Of a stretch of 64,000 nucleotides of DNA, positions 42,273 through 53,499 are shown piece after piece. Positions within the stretch are counted from its first letter, which is position 1. Each line of letters opens with the position of its first letter. The DNA comes from Pogonophryne albipinna (lineage: Eukaryota; Chordata; Actinopteri; Perciformes; Artedidraconidae): NCBI GenBank assembly GCA_028583405.1, contig JAPTMU010000121.1, positions 1-64,000 of the forward strand. The letters are read 5' to 3'. The position numbers and the translations under genes are program-made. The notes beneath the pieces are model-generated. The model did not search any database, was not told where the DNA came from, and saw only the letters and a program-made list of their open reading frames with translations.

Positions 42273-43513
42273 TAGGGGTGTAACGGTTCACAAACATTTC
42301 GGTTCGGTACGTACCTCGGTTTTTAGGTCACGGTTCGGTACGTTTTCGGTACAGCAGAAAAAATTATCACAAAACATATATATATATTTTTTTATTATTA
42401 TTAAACTGTGAATAATGTATTCACTCTAATAAATACAAAATATAATAAAATAAACATTAAGGTGCAGCATTTCGATGAACTGAAATAATCTGTATTTGAA
42501 CTTTACTGAACTAGTACTCACAAAACATAAACTATTAGTTTTGGGTTTTTAATTATTATTAAACTATGAATATTCACTCAAATAAATACAAAATATAATA
42601 AAAATAAACATATGGTGCAGCATTTCGATGAACTGAAATAATCTGTATTTGAACTGTACTGTATTAGTACCTAAGCAGCCAGTTTGACATTAGGACTTGC
42701 TTGTCATTGTATTTTCATGTTGTTTTAAAGAAAGATGAACTTGTCCACATTGCTTGCCGAAAGGGCAGATCTGCTGGCACTAACAATGTCTCCTGCTGTG
42801 GAGAACACCCTCTCGCTAGGGACAGAGGTAGCAGATACAGCCAGGTAGCGCTTTGCTAACATGGCAACATAAGGATATTTGACGTTTGTAATAGCTTTGG
42901 CTCGGTCTGAACTTTTTGCGAGTGGTGGAGGCTTAAATGCTAGTGGGAGTTGGGTTTGCACTTCAGTCTTTTTTCTTTTGGTACCGGTAATATTCACGTT
43001 CGGGTGATGCCTTTTCAAATGAGTGTGCAGGTTTGATGTATTGCCAGCCACGTAACCAATTTTAGTTGAACAATGCCGACAAACAGCTTTGGTTCGGTCC
43101 ACCTGTCTTTGTCCGTCATCCTTGTACGTAACTGCGAAACCAAAATGTTCGCAAACCGGAGACTTCAATGATGCTGGAGGATTTCCGAGCTCAACTTTAT
43201 CTGCGTTCGTCATTTCGACAGTTCCTCAAATTACTGACTACATTTGAAAGCATCCCTGTGACCAGCTCTCATAGTATGCCTCTCGTCCAATGAAATGACT
43301 TGCTCGCTCTATGACGCGTTGAACACAATGTGAGCAAATTACTCTGAATGCTGCGACGCAGCACCTGAGATTACTTCCAAGAAGTCGTTCACGTTCTCAA
43401 TTTTTTACTTTTAACGTTATATTCGTTCGGTACACTTCGGTACACACGTGTACCGAACCGAAGGGCCCGTACCGAATAATTTCGGTACGGGTACGTGAAC
43501 CGTTACACCCCTA
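42273..43513 (-). mobile_element. hAT element (1241 bp) encoding a BED-hATC fusion
   Basis: Ends TAGGGGTGTAACGGTTCAC / GTGAACCGTTACACCCCTA, with exact 8-bp duplication GTTGCTAT (42265-42272 and 43514-43521). The subterminal regions contain many GGTTCGGTACGT-like motifs. The left part holds a diverged ~130-base direct duplication (42402-42535 and 42545-42671; shared block GTGCAGCATTTCGATGAACT). It encodes the 162-aa protein at 43213-42725. Confidence 0.93.
42725..43213 (-). CDS. Internally deleted hAT transposase: BED finger fused to hATC (162 aa)
   Basis: Residues ~18-70 form a BED finger (CEHFGF near residue 21, CRHC, then HTHLKRHH). A basic stretch (TGTKRKKTE) follows. From residue ~110 the frame reads YPYVAMLAKRYLAVSATSVP and SERVFSTAGDIVSASRSALS, then VDKFIFL and stop. 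That second block is the hAT C-terminal dimerisation region. The RNase H-like catalytic core of several hundred residues that normally lies between is missing, yet the frame is open throughout. The product could bind element ends and dimerise but not cut DNA. The fusion is seen directly; the repressor idea is inference. Confidence 0.8.
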   Translation of the reverse strand: MTNADKVELGNPPASLKSPVCEHFGFAVTYKDDGQRQVDRTKAVCRHCSTKIGYVAGNTSNLHTHLKRHHPNVNITGTKRKKTEVQTQLPLAFKPPPLAKSSDRAKAITNVKYPYVAMLAKRYLAVSATSVPSERVFSTAGDIVSASRSALSASNVDKFIFL

Positions 43514-43948
43514 GTTGCTATACAAAATGATTGATTAAAAGTACAAATCTGATTAAGTCATGATAAATATAATTGTTAGTTGCGGGCTCAATGCTGTCCC
43601 CATGCCTTTCATTTCAACTGCTGTCAATTAAATGCTACAATGCCAAAAAGTATTCTTAATAAAAAGAGAAACACAACATCTTTCACAGTTAGGAATATTA
43701 ATTTAACATTTGCCAGATAGGGTAATTTGATGTGATGGACTTGTACAATATTTTCTAGCTGTTCAAAAGACAACATTACATTACATTGCATTTAGCTGAC
43801 GCTTTTATCCAAAGCGACTTACAATAAGTGCGTTCGACCAACAAAATACAAACATCAGGTTTCATAGAGCAAAAACATTTCAAGTGCTACTCAACTGGCT
43901 TTAGGTAAGCCAGTCCTTTATTAGTATATAAGTGCTTTGTTAATAGTT

Positions 43949-44776
43949 CTATTGCTCGAAGTGGAGTCGAAAGAGACGAGTTTTCAGTCTGCGCCGGAAG
44001 GTGTGTAAGCTATCTGCTGTCCTGATGTCAATGGGGAGCTCATTCCACCATTTTGGAGCCAGGATAGCAAACCCACGTGTTTTTGCTGATGGGAACTTGG
44101 GTCCCCTTTGCAGCGAGGGTGCAGCGAGTCGTTTGGCTGATGCAGAGCGGAGTGCACGTGCTGGGGTGTACGGTTTAACCATGTCCTGGATGTAGGAAGG
44201 GCCAGATCCATTCGCAGCATGGTACGCAAGTACCATTGTCTTGAAGTGGATTCTAGCAGTTACCGGAAGCCAGCGGAGGGAGCGGAGGAGCGGAGTGGTG
44301 TGGGAGAATTTACGAAGGTTGAAGACCAGACGAGCCGCTGCATTCTGGATGAGCTGCAGAGGTCGGATGGCACATGCAGGTAGACCAGCCAGGAGGGGGC
44401 TGTAGTAGTCTAGGCGTGAGATGACGAGAGCCTGGACCAGAACCTGCGTCGCTTTCTGGGTCAGCTGGGGACGTATCCTCCTGATGTTGTAAAGCGTGTA
44501 TCTGCAGCAGCGGGTTGTAGCAGCGATGTTTGCAGTGAATGACAGTTTGTTATCTAGGATCACACCCAGATTCCTTGCAGTCTGAGTCGGGGAAACAACA
44601 GAGGTGCCGATGTTGAATGTTAGGTCAAGAGTGGGACAATCTTTTGCCGGAAGGAAAAGCAGTTCAGTCTTGTCAAGGTTGAGCTTGAGGTGATGAGCAG
44701 AGATCCACTGAAAGATGTCAGCTAGACAAGAAGAGATGCGTGCGACGACCTGGGTCTCTGAGCGGGGAAAGGACAT
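43949..44776 (-). pseudogene. LINE ORF2 C-terminal part: RT thumb region
   Basis: Continues the RT after another shift. Blocks WISAHHLKLNLDKTELLFLP, RNLGVILDNKLSF, ISRLDYYSPLLAGLP, FKTMVLAYHAANGSGPSYIQ and WNELPIDIRTADS are the usual C-terminal half of fish L2-like RTs. Just upstream, at 44800-44789, YADD of the catalytic site is present. GIPQGSVLGP at about 44898-44870 lies in a different frame from YADD, so at least one indel separates them. Confidence 0.82.
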
Positions 44777-45031
44777 AATTAATTGGGTGTCGTCAGCGTA
44801 GCAGTGGTGAGAAAAACCATGCGGGCTAATGACTGATCAGAGCGAGTTTGTGTACAAGAGAAGAGGAGGGGACCAAGAACAGAGCCCTGAGGGATCCCTG
44901 TAGTTAATTGACAAGGGTCGGACTCCGACCCTCTCCAAGTAACCCTGTAGGTACGGTCTTTGAGGTATGATGTGAAAGTGCAGAGCCTGAAACTCCAAGT
45001 TCTTGGAGAGTGCGAAGGAGGATCTGATGAT

Positions 45032-46870
45032 TCACCATGTCGAATGCAGCAGACAGGTCCAAAAGGATGATGACAGAGGAGAGGGAGGCTGCTTTAGCAG
45101 TGTGCAGTTCCTCAGAGACAGCAAGGAGGGCAGTTTCTGTGGAGTGACCTGCCTTGAAACCAGACTGGTGCGGATCCAGAAGGTTGTTCTGATGGAGATA
45201 ACAGGAGAGTTGTTTAAAGACAGCGCGTTCAAGTGTTTTAGACAGGAACGGGAGGAGAGAGACAGGCCTGTAGTTTTAACATCAGACGGGTTGAGAGTGG
45301 GTTTCTTTAGGAGAGGGTTTACTCTTGCCTCCTTGAGCCTGTTTGGAAAGTGACCAGAAGTTAGAGAAGTGTTGATGAAATGGGTGAGAAACGGTAGAAT
45401 ATCAGGAGCGATAGTCTGAAGGAGGTTTGAAGGGATAGGGTCCAGAGGACAGGTGGTAGGGCGGGCAGAGGTAATGACGGTAAGAACCTCACTTGGAGAG
45501 AGAGGGGAAAAGGAGGTCAGTGTGTGGGTGAAAGGAGGGTCTGGTGACCCAGTGGTGAGTAAAGGTGAGTCAGAAAAAGAAGAGCGAATATCATCAACTA
45601 TTTTTTCAAAGTGGTTAACAAAGTCGCTTGACAGAAGTGAGGAGGGGGGAGGGGCTTTGGGAGGGTCCAAGAGGGTGGAGAAGATGGAAAATAGTTTTTT
45701 GGGATTGGAATAGGAAGATTGGATCTTATCTTGAAAGAAAGTGCTTTTTGCCTGAGAGATGGAAGCAGAGAAAGGGGAGAGGAGAGCCTGATAGGTTAGG
45801 AGGTCGTCAGGGTGTTTGGATTTCCACCGTTTCCGCTCAGCTGCCCGAAGGACGGTTCTATTAGCACGCAGTGCGTCATTTAGCCAGGGAGCAGGAGGGG
45901 ACTGACGAGCCTGCCGAGATGTGAGAGGACAGAGAGAGTCCAGAGAGGATGAGAGAGTAGAGAGGAGAGTTTCTGCAGCAGAGTTTGGAGGCAGGAGTTG
46001 GAACGAGTCAGAGGAAGGGAGGGCTGAGAGCACCGATGAGGCAAAGGTAGAGGGGGAGAGGGAACGAAGGTTACGGCGGACAGGTGCAGGATGAGAAGAG
46101 ATTTGTTCGTTATGTTTGGAAAGGGGTAGAGAGAATGAAATGAAGAAGTGATCGGATGTGTGGAGCGGGTTTACAGAGAGGTTAGAAGTAGTGCAGTTCC
46201 TTGAGAATATGAGATCAAGGACATTGCCAGCTTTATGAGTTGGTGGGGATGGAGACAGTGAGAAAGCAAAGGCGGTTAACAGAGATGTTAGTTCGTCTAT
46301 CTTCCCTGTCTGGAGGTTGAAGTCTCCGAGAAGTACAGCGGGAGGGCCAGTTTCAGGGATGTGTGAGAGGAGATTATCTAATTCCTCCAATAAGTCCCCC
46401 AAGGCGCCTGGTGGACGGTAGAGAACAACAATGGTTAATTGTATAGGATGGGTTACTGTGACGGCATGGAATTCAAAGTTGGAAGGAGTGAAGTTAGGTA
46501 GCTTGAAGAGGGAAAAGCTCCATTTGGGAGAGAGCAGGAGACCAGTGCCACCTCCTCTACCAGTGGGTCTGGGTGTATGGGAGAAGGAATATGCTGTGGA
46601 GAGAGCTGCTGGGGTGGATGTGTTGGATGGAGTAATCCACGTCTCAGTGAGAGCAAGGAAATCCAGAGACTGCAGGGAGGCATAGCCAGAGATGAAGTCA
46701 GCCTTAGGAACAGCTGACTGGCAGTTCCACAGGCCGCCTGAAACTAGATGTTGGATGTCAGTGGAGCATGTGGGATAGACGAGAGCAGGCCGGTTATATC
46801 GATTACGAGATACACGGGGCCAGTGATAATTGCGAGAGGACACATAAACAGGAATGGAGAAAATACACAT
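45032..46870 (-). pseudogene. LINE ORF2 N-terminal part: APE-type endonuclease and start of RT
   Basis: Endonuclease motifs in order: LALTETWI (catalytic Glu), VVLYRPPGA, AVLLGDFNLQTG (Asp/Asn), LHTSDHFFISF (Ser-Asp-His). The RT then begins with CPLDPIPSNLLQ and NPLLKKPTLNPSD. Beyond this the expected RT blocks change frame more than once, and the frame ends in unrelated sequence at 45032. There is no host gene here. Confidence 0.82.
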
Positions 46871-46927
46871 GATTATAGCCTGAGGGGCTAGAAAACTAAA
46901 GAAAATAAAACACCAGCGATACTTAGC

Positions 46928-47119
46928 TCAATCAAAGTAGGATTTGCCTCCTCTTTGCCTCCCTCGTGACTCCAGCAGGACTCTATTGTCTTTGTCAGTC
47001 TTTGAGTCCAGCAGGACTCTATTGTCTTTGTCAGTCTTTGACTCCAGCAGGACTCTATTGTCTTTGTCTGTCTGCCGCTGAAGCTGACGCTCCAGGAAAG
47101 TGCTACCTAAAATGGACAC
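46928..47119 (-). other. Open frame with three 12-residue repeats (36-bp tandem)
   Basis: The + strand carries about three 36-bp copies (46967-47073) of GACTCCAGCAGGACTCTATT... On the - strand these read TDKDNRVLLESK three times in a 63-residue frame, immediately upstream of the LINE ORF2. It may be a remnant ORF1 or 5' UTR of the LINE. I do not recognise it as a known domain. Confidence 0.5.
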
Positions 47120-47202
47120 CTGATTGCTGAGTTCTCACAGATGTGGGGCCACGCCCCTTTAATTAGTTAACTCTCTGCAGCTGGTGGCCCTCAAAAGGAA
47201 AT

Positions 47203-47785
47203 CTAGACTGGCTCCCTCCTGAGTTGCTATTGTGTCTTTTCAGTGGCCCAATGGTTTTACAATTACATTAAACCCTAAGTTATAAAGTTATGAGTTTAAC
47301 CCTTAATACAGTTACACCTACTCAATAAAGCTCTTAGTATTCTACAAATGTTTAAATCAAAGTTAACCCTAGCAGTCAGTTAGTTCAGTTTTAAGGTTTC
47401 AGTCAAATTACTTGTCCCAAGTTTCTGCCTGACAGATACTGTAGCGGTTTTGAGATTTAAAATCACAATTTCAGTCAGATCAACGACAGAGCATTTATAC
47501 AGAGTACACACACTGAAACAGATAAGTCTAAAAACAGAATGTTACTCACACAATTCTAGAAGTCACCAGTTGTTATCCTGTCAAAATCGAGTTGTACACT
47601 GGCAGGTCAGTGATCAGGATGAGATTTAAATACAGTTTCTGGGGGGGAAGTGGTCGCAGATCAGAGCTGATGGGCCTCAATCGAGACTGGCTCCCTCCTG
47701 AGTTGTTATTGTGTCTTTTCAGTGGCCCAATGGTTTTACAATTACATTAAACCCTAAGTTATAAAGTTATGAGTTTAACCCTATA
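47203..47785 (-). repeat. Direct repeats upstream of the LINE (two ~100-bp copies, ~480 bp apart)
   Basis: 47203-47304 and 47683-47783 share GACTGGCTCCCTCCTGAGTT, then TTGTGTCTTTTCAGTGGCCC and AATGGTTTTACAATTAC through GAGTTTAACCCT, almost without change. They lie on the 5' side of the - strand LINE and could be tandem 5' UTR monomers. Confidence 0.8.
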
Positions 47786-48025
47786 TACAAAACATATTTT
47801 TAATAATTTGACACATTGAAAAATACAAAATGATACAGCAAACACTGATGTGCAAATATAGCTTGTGCTTTTGTCGAGTAGAGGAACCAGTTTGTAGATT
47901 TTCTTGATGTGGTTTGGTTTAAAGTCTTCTCAAGTCTTACAAAGCAAGCTCTAGTTCACATTATCTGCTCACATTTTTTTGAGGATTTAGAAAACTCACC
48001 ATTCCTGCACTTTGCATATCAACTA

Positions 48026-48110
48026 AGCCAGGGGGTGTCAAACTCCATTTCATGGCGGGCCACATTCCCATTATGGTTGCACTCAAAGGGCCGGTTGTAA
48101 CTTTAAGACT
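48026..48110. mobile_element. hAT-type terminal fragment
   Basis: CCAGGGGGTGTCAAACTCCA followed by GGCGGGCCACATTCCCATTA and GGGCCGG. This is the common CAGGGGTGTCAAACTC start of fish hAT elements, but no matching right end was seen. Confidence 0.5.
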
Positions 48111-49245
48111 ATATACAAATACATATATAAATATCATATATCATATATATAAAATAATGTATTATATTACATTATTGGCTCTGCATTGAATTATTATCGG
48201 ATAGGGTAATAACTTCATAATTAACTACGTCTGAAAGCAGAAGTCTAGGGCAAATAATTGCAAGTCTCTTCAGTGAGAATGTCACAAAATGATTTAAACA
48301 GAAAAGCCAAATTCTGGAAAAAAAGGCACAATAAAAAAAAAAAAAGTGACATTTTGAAAAATTCTAAGAAAAAAGGCATATTTGAGATGCATTGTGCTCC
48401 ATGTATGGGCAACGTGCTCCGGTAAAGCGGCACGTAACCGTATAATTAATAATTATATTCTTTGCAAGTTCTTGTGGGGCCATGCACCAGCTAGATTTCC
48501 CTTTTGCCTGCTTCTTGTCTTGATGTAGTTCAGGTTTTGCAGTTTGGGTAATTGCGAGCTAAATGCTAAATGACGTGTTTGATAGAGACGTTGTGCCACA
48601 CCCGGTCTGACTCTGCTAAAATGGCACTCCCTCACATTTGAAGAAAAACACATATTTCTACCTGACACCACAGCTAAAGTAAACTGCTTAACTTTCACTT
48701 CATTTGTCTTTTTAAATTTTCAGGGGACCCACAACTGATTAATTTAGTCTCTAATCTCACTTTTTAAAATTATTCCATGCCCTGCAGGATTTCTTCATTC
48801 TGATTGGCTGGAGAGTAATGGCTACAACTAATATATAATAACATTTCTTATTTAATCGGTTAGTTGCTCTATAAAATGTAGAAACATGTCCATCCCAGTT
48901 GTCAGCTCAAAATCCAAAGATATTCACTTTAATAGGATTTGACCCACATATTTGAGAGGTTGAAGTACACAATTTTTGGACATTTTTGTTTGAAAAAGAG
49001 TACTACAAGAGTACTTAGACACAGTTTAGATTATTTAGTTTTGAATGCAGTAGTAACTAATGTGCTTAGTTGCGGCTGAATCAAGATGTATCTGTATATA
49101 CTAATATTAATTGTGTGGAATGTGTGTGTCATAGGCAAACCTTTTTTATTGATTTGCTCTAGCTTCAACAAAGTGGACTGACGTGTTTTTATTTTCTGTT
49201 GGAAACTGACAATCTCTTATTTTTCTCCCCTTTCTGTTATTTCAG
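48111..49245. other. No gene recognised
   Basis: AT-rich DNA, read as the intron between the two proposed exons of the Gln/Met-rich gene. No transposon ends recognised. Confidence 0.4.
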
Positions 49246-49290
49246 AGCATCAGTGGGATGTCTTCATCAGTGTTCAGTGTTGAGGAGGAG
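49246..49290 (+). CDS. Possible second exon of the Gln/Met-rich gene (45 bases)
   Basis: Acceptor TTATTTCAG|AGC and a GC-type donor GAG|GCAAGT, which fits the strict consensus of GC-AG introns. The exon is phase 0 on both sides, like the donor at 41364, and encodes SISGMSSSVFSVEEE. The joined reading QNSRQE-SISGMSS is continuous. No third exon was identified in the window. The link is inferred from splice signals and phase only. Confidence 0.4.
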
Positions 49291-50477
49291 GCAAGTACAC
49301 ACAAACAAAGAAACAAACAGTTTTTACTTCCGTGCAATTTACATGTATTGCAAGCTGGTGATTTGTGGTGACAACAATTTCAGGAAACCACAGTGTCCAA
49401 GTTCTCCATTTCTTTTGGTCGAATCAAAGCTGGCATTGTGGTTCGTTCCAACCCTCCTAATGAGTCATAGTCTGAAGTGCAACCCTTCTGTAGTACACGA
49501 AGAAGGTGTGGAAATATCGTTACTCCTGAGTAATTGAGCAATATAATGTTTTGTAATTGTGGATCGGTTTTAAGAATACATAAAATACATATCCCGTTAT
49601 TTTCAAATGTCAAGGATCCATGTTGGGAAACAAGAATACATAGAACAAATGAACAGCTTCTTAAATTATAGTATTAATCTCTCGGATATCTTACAACATA
49701 TTTCAACACTGGTCCCTTATCAAACACTTCCCATCCTTCTGCATTTTTTAATCTAAGCTTTTCCAAATAGAGTATCTCTCATACTGTATATCCACTATGA
49801 CCTCAAATTAGATTGAAGAAATTGCAATACATCGAATCGTAACGCCTGCATGGAATCACACATTTCTTGCTTTTACACATCCGTAACATTCGTTAAAAAT
49901 AGAAACTCAAATAAGTTAGATAAACCGAAGTGTGTGTGTGTAAAAGTCCATATGCTGGTTCATTGGAAACACACCCATCAGAATGAAACCTCAGCATGGG
50001 AACAGGTGGCTGTGTGAACGTGCATTAGTACTATATATTTATTTATTTTAGAAATCCTCTCCTTTCAGCCAGGGGCGAGTCACTGCTCTTGCATGCTCCA
50101 GTCTCTGTGAGCAGTCTACGCCCTGCCTCCATGTTCACATTCTTACAACAGCACTTTGTTCATAATCACAGCCGCGTCAACTGTCGCAACACTGACAAAC
50201 CATGCAGGGTGGGTGATTCAGCTGGGTGTGTCCCAGCCTTTTTCTGTGGCTGCCTGCATTCCTGTAGTTTAAACCTGCGGCGTCATGTATAAATGGTCGC
50301 TGTCAAAACAGGGAGGTGACCTGTTTGAAGCGGCTGTGCTTTGAATACTTTTTGTCCTGGCATCAAAGTCACAACATTTTTTTCAAAGTAAGTTATCTTG
50401 GCAGCGTAGTTGTCACCTTAAGGCTGGAACTAATAAATATTGTGATTATCTATAAACTTCTTGGCTTTAGATTTAAT
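49291..50477. other. No gene recognised
   Basis: AT-rich sequence downstream of the possible 45-base exon. Several AG/GT pairs exist, but none encloses a coding-like stretch. Confidence 0.4.
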
Positions 50478-50675
50478 AATTACATTACATGTTACTTGTT
50501 AGACGATTTTATCCAAAGCGACTTACATACTCAATACTGTGGGCAATCCCCACAGGAGCAATTTGGGGTGAAGTGTCTCAGGGACACAACGACATGCTGA
50601 CTGCAGTGGGGTTTGAACCTGTGACCCCCTGATCCCAACACCAACGCACAACCCACTGCACCACACACCTCCAGA
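50478..50675 (-). mobile_element. tRNA-derived SINE, reversed copy
   Basis: Reverse complement of the 3457-3653 SINE: GACGATTTTATCCAAAGCGA tail at the left, GGGTTTGAACC (B-box, reversed) near 50609, and CCCACTGCACCACACACC (A-box side) at the right. Confidence 0.82.
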
Positions 50676-51955
50676 GTTACGCCTGAACAGGGACTTGTTA
50701 ATTGTTGAGTGTTTCAATGTTGGAACATAAATGACAAAAAGCTGTCCAGGTGCAAGATCATTGATGTTTTACAGCCTTGGCATTGTTCAGTTCTGCTCTT
50801 TATTGTCCTTCGAAAGTGATTTTTTAAGTTTAAAAAACAATACATTTGTTCTTCCTTTGCCTGTTGTTCAACCCTCCACCATAGTTTCATGAAGACCCCA
50901 GTAGTTCTGTAATCCTGGTGACAAACAAACCAATAAACCAAAACAAATAACGTCTTGGTCGAGGTTACACAAATATTTTAAGACATTTAAAACAATCAAT
51001 AATGAACTCTGTACACAGGTCCATAATAACACTGCAACAAATTAGAATAATGACAAGACAAATTGCTAGACTCTGCAACGGTAAAAAGATAATTGGAACC
51101 TGTCGCACCTTATTTTAAGTCAACGTGTCTTCCCAAATTATTGGGTAATAATTGTTCGTTTTCTGTAGTAATTTTTTCGTTACAACTATTAATGAGTCTT
51201 TCTTTTGTTGTTGTATGAGGACACACACTGTGACGTTTGGTCCACACCTCTTTAAAGAGCCTGTGACAGCATCCCAACAACTGTTGTGCAATGAAATATT
51301 GGGCTACTAGTCATCTCGAACCGTCAGTTTAAAAAAGAAGATGGGATACCGTTCCGATAAATATCAATAATTTCGAACATCGCGGGGAAATTCCTTCGAG
51401 TCATTTTGAAGTTTTGGGGGAAGCCGGAAGTGACGTCAATGCGGGAACGCTTCACTGTGCGGTGAGAGAGCCAAACACGGACAAAGTGTGTTGTCATGCG
51501 TAGAAATGGTGAATTACTGAGTTTAGGCACGTTAATAACGTTTTAATGAAGTTGACTACAGTATATTCATATTTGTCAGTGCTTTCATGTCAATTCGGCG
51601 AACATAAACATAAATGATCGTGGTGAAGATGATGATTAAATTAGGATTACAAATCGGTAGTGAGAGCTGCTGAATTTCCTCCCGTAGGATGTGATATAAA
51701 AACAAATCGATTATTTTTGTAGTTGTAAACTCAAGTGGATTAAACTACATTTATTAGTGCTTTCATGTCAATTCGGCGAACATATGATACATTAAATGAT
51801 CGTGAGAATGATGATTAAAAATCGTTTGTTTGAGCCGGTCTGCATTTCCTGATGAGAAAACAAACCGATGCTTTTTGTAGTTGAACACTAACATGGATTA
51901 AACGTGTGTGGTTTTTTTACCACAATGTTGGGGAAATTAATGGATAAAATGCACG
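50676..51955. other. No gene recognised
   Basis: AT-rich sequence. A sub-repeat GTGCTTTCATGTCAATTCGG occurs twice (about 51579 and 51759) with similar flanks (GAACATA...AAATGATCGTG), so a ~180-bp unit is duplicated. Confidence 0.45.
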
Positions 51956-51957
51956 GA

Positions 51958-51981
51958 TTATTATTATTATTATTATTATTC
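51958..51981. repeat. (TTA)n microsatellite
   Basis: Eight TTA triplets, next to a GC-rich segment. Confidence 0.85.
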
Positions 51982-52055
51982 CCACTCCGATCGGGACACT
52001 AGGTCCACCGTTTCCCCGCAGCGAGGCTCCCCCCGTTGACAGTTTACGTGGGCTG

Positions 52056-52130
52056 GGTGCAGTGGCGGACTGGCCATCGGGACGAATCCCGATGGGCTGG
52101 TACCGAAGTGGGCCGGTCGGATAAGTCACT
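52056..52130. mobile_element. Possible hAT-type terminal fragment
   Basis: CAGTGGCGGACTGGCCATCG, with the short palindrome CATCGGGACGAATCCCGATG at 52076-52095. It resembles CAGTGGCG-type hAT starts; no matching right end seen. Confidence 0.3.
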
Positions 52131-52436
52131 AGTACATCCCCATAGGCGGCGCGTGAGGCTCAGGTTTGGGAAGGCTAAATAACTTTTTTTACCTGACGCT
52201 GCCCGCCTCCGGCGTCTATAGAAAAGAGATCAACTCAGTGTGCGGAGTTTAAATCTCTCAAGTCATATTACAGGATAAAGGAAATACAGTTTAAACTGCC
52301 GTATGCAGAGAAGACGCCGACGTGTCGCACTTATCATTCATATTACATCATCAATCAGATCATCGATCATATAATATATCATATATTTCCTTATCCGAGT
52401 CAGCTTCTCCAGCCGTATCTGGCCGTGCAACACTTA

Positions 52437-53202
52437 TGGCGCGTTTCCACTGCAGCGGGTAGCTCGCTTTAAGCGTGCCGAGCCGTGCGGGGCCCGTTTT
52501 TGGTTGCGTTTCCACTTGGCCTAGTTTTGGCCCGGGGCTACTTTTTCACCTTTTTTCTGGCCCGACTAAATCGTGGTTCTAGGGCCAGGAACAACCAGGC
52601 TGAGTCGGGCTGAGTATGCTAAACTAGAGTGAGAATCGCTGGCAAGGGGGCTACAACTACAACAAGATGAACATATTTGACCGTGATTTAATTGTAATAC
52701 ACGTTTCAAAATGATGCCGAAGTAACAACATACTGATACCGGTTAGTAAAAACCATGAATTAATGCTTTGACAAGTCTGCAGACAGACGGCGGGCGAAAA
52801 ACCCTTTTAAAATGCGTGTTTTCTAAACGGAGCTTGGCTAAGCTAACGTTATATATGCTCCGACCGTCCACACTCACAACAACGGCCTATACAGACATAA
52901 ATAAACCAGCGACTGTATTCTCCATGACACAGGCAGTCTGTGGTTTGTACTTGTTTCACTTTTATCTAGTTTCTGAACAGATATGAAGAGCTGTGAGCTC
53001 TGAGTGCTAAGAGCTAACGGCTGTGTTGTTGTTTTGTGTTTCGCATTGAAGATGACGTCACGGCTCCGCCTACACTGCGTTACTATAGTTACTGCCCCAG
53101 TTCCTAAACTGTAATGGAAACGCAGCATAAAGTGAGCCTGGCCTAACGAGGCCTAGCCATGCTGTACTAAGCCGAGCGAGGCCCTGCAGTGGAAAAGCGC
53201 CA
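52437..53202 (+). mobile_element. PIF/Harbinger-like nonautonomous element (766 bp)
   Basis: TTA duplication (52434-52436, 53203-53205) around TGGCGCGTTTCCACTGCAG / CTGCAGTGGAAAAGCGCCA. It is the inverted relative of 23957-24702, with shared segments through most of its length. No ORF of note. Confidence 0.85.
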
Positions 53203-53211
53203 TTAGAGATG

Positions 53212-53482
53212 TCCTGCCTCTTAGCCTATAATGTACTATGTGTTGGAGCTCTAGCCAATAGATACGCGAGTGTAACATAGTGATGTCACTAAGTTCTGGA
53301 CGTAAACAAAGGAGTCCAATGGATGCATTTCAGGCAGGGGGGGAGGGGAGTGTGTGGGAGAGAAACTCCCCCTGAAGGGAACACAGGGATTGTAGCCTTT
53401 GCAGACCATTTACATGCACACAAACCTATATAACACACTACATGTATAGGAAAGGGAAACCCACAAAAAGCACCATAACAGT
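53212..53482 (+). mobile_element. Third TTAA-like MITE family, fragment
   Basis: Shares GCCTTTGCAGACCATTTACATG and ACAAACCTATATAACACAC with the copies near 15.1 and 58.2 kb. The ends are not clear. Confidence 0.45.
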
Positions 53483-53499
53483 TCACTTTGAGTTGGGTC

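Larger units (their letters stand above)
43773..46900 (-). mobile_element. L2-type LINE, nearly complete but frameshifted
   Basis: The - strand encodes endonuclease then reverse transcriptase. The 3' end (43773-43830) reads, in sense orientation, TAAGTCGCTTTGGATAAAAGC followed by a TGTAATGTAATG-like tail. The clade is inferred from the protein style and the tail. The frameshifts make it inactive as read here. The 5' end may extend to about 47.8 kb. Confidence 0.85.

Noticed and set aside
45003..45353. + strand frames at 45.0-46.7 kb
   Set aside because: Antisense of the LINE endonuclease/RT frame.
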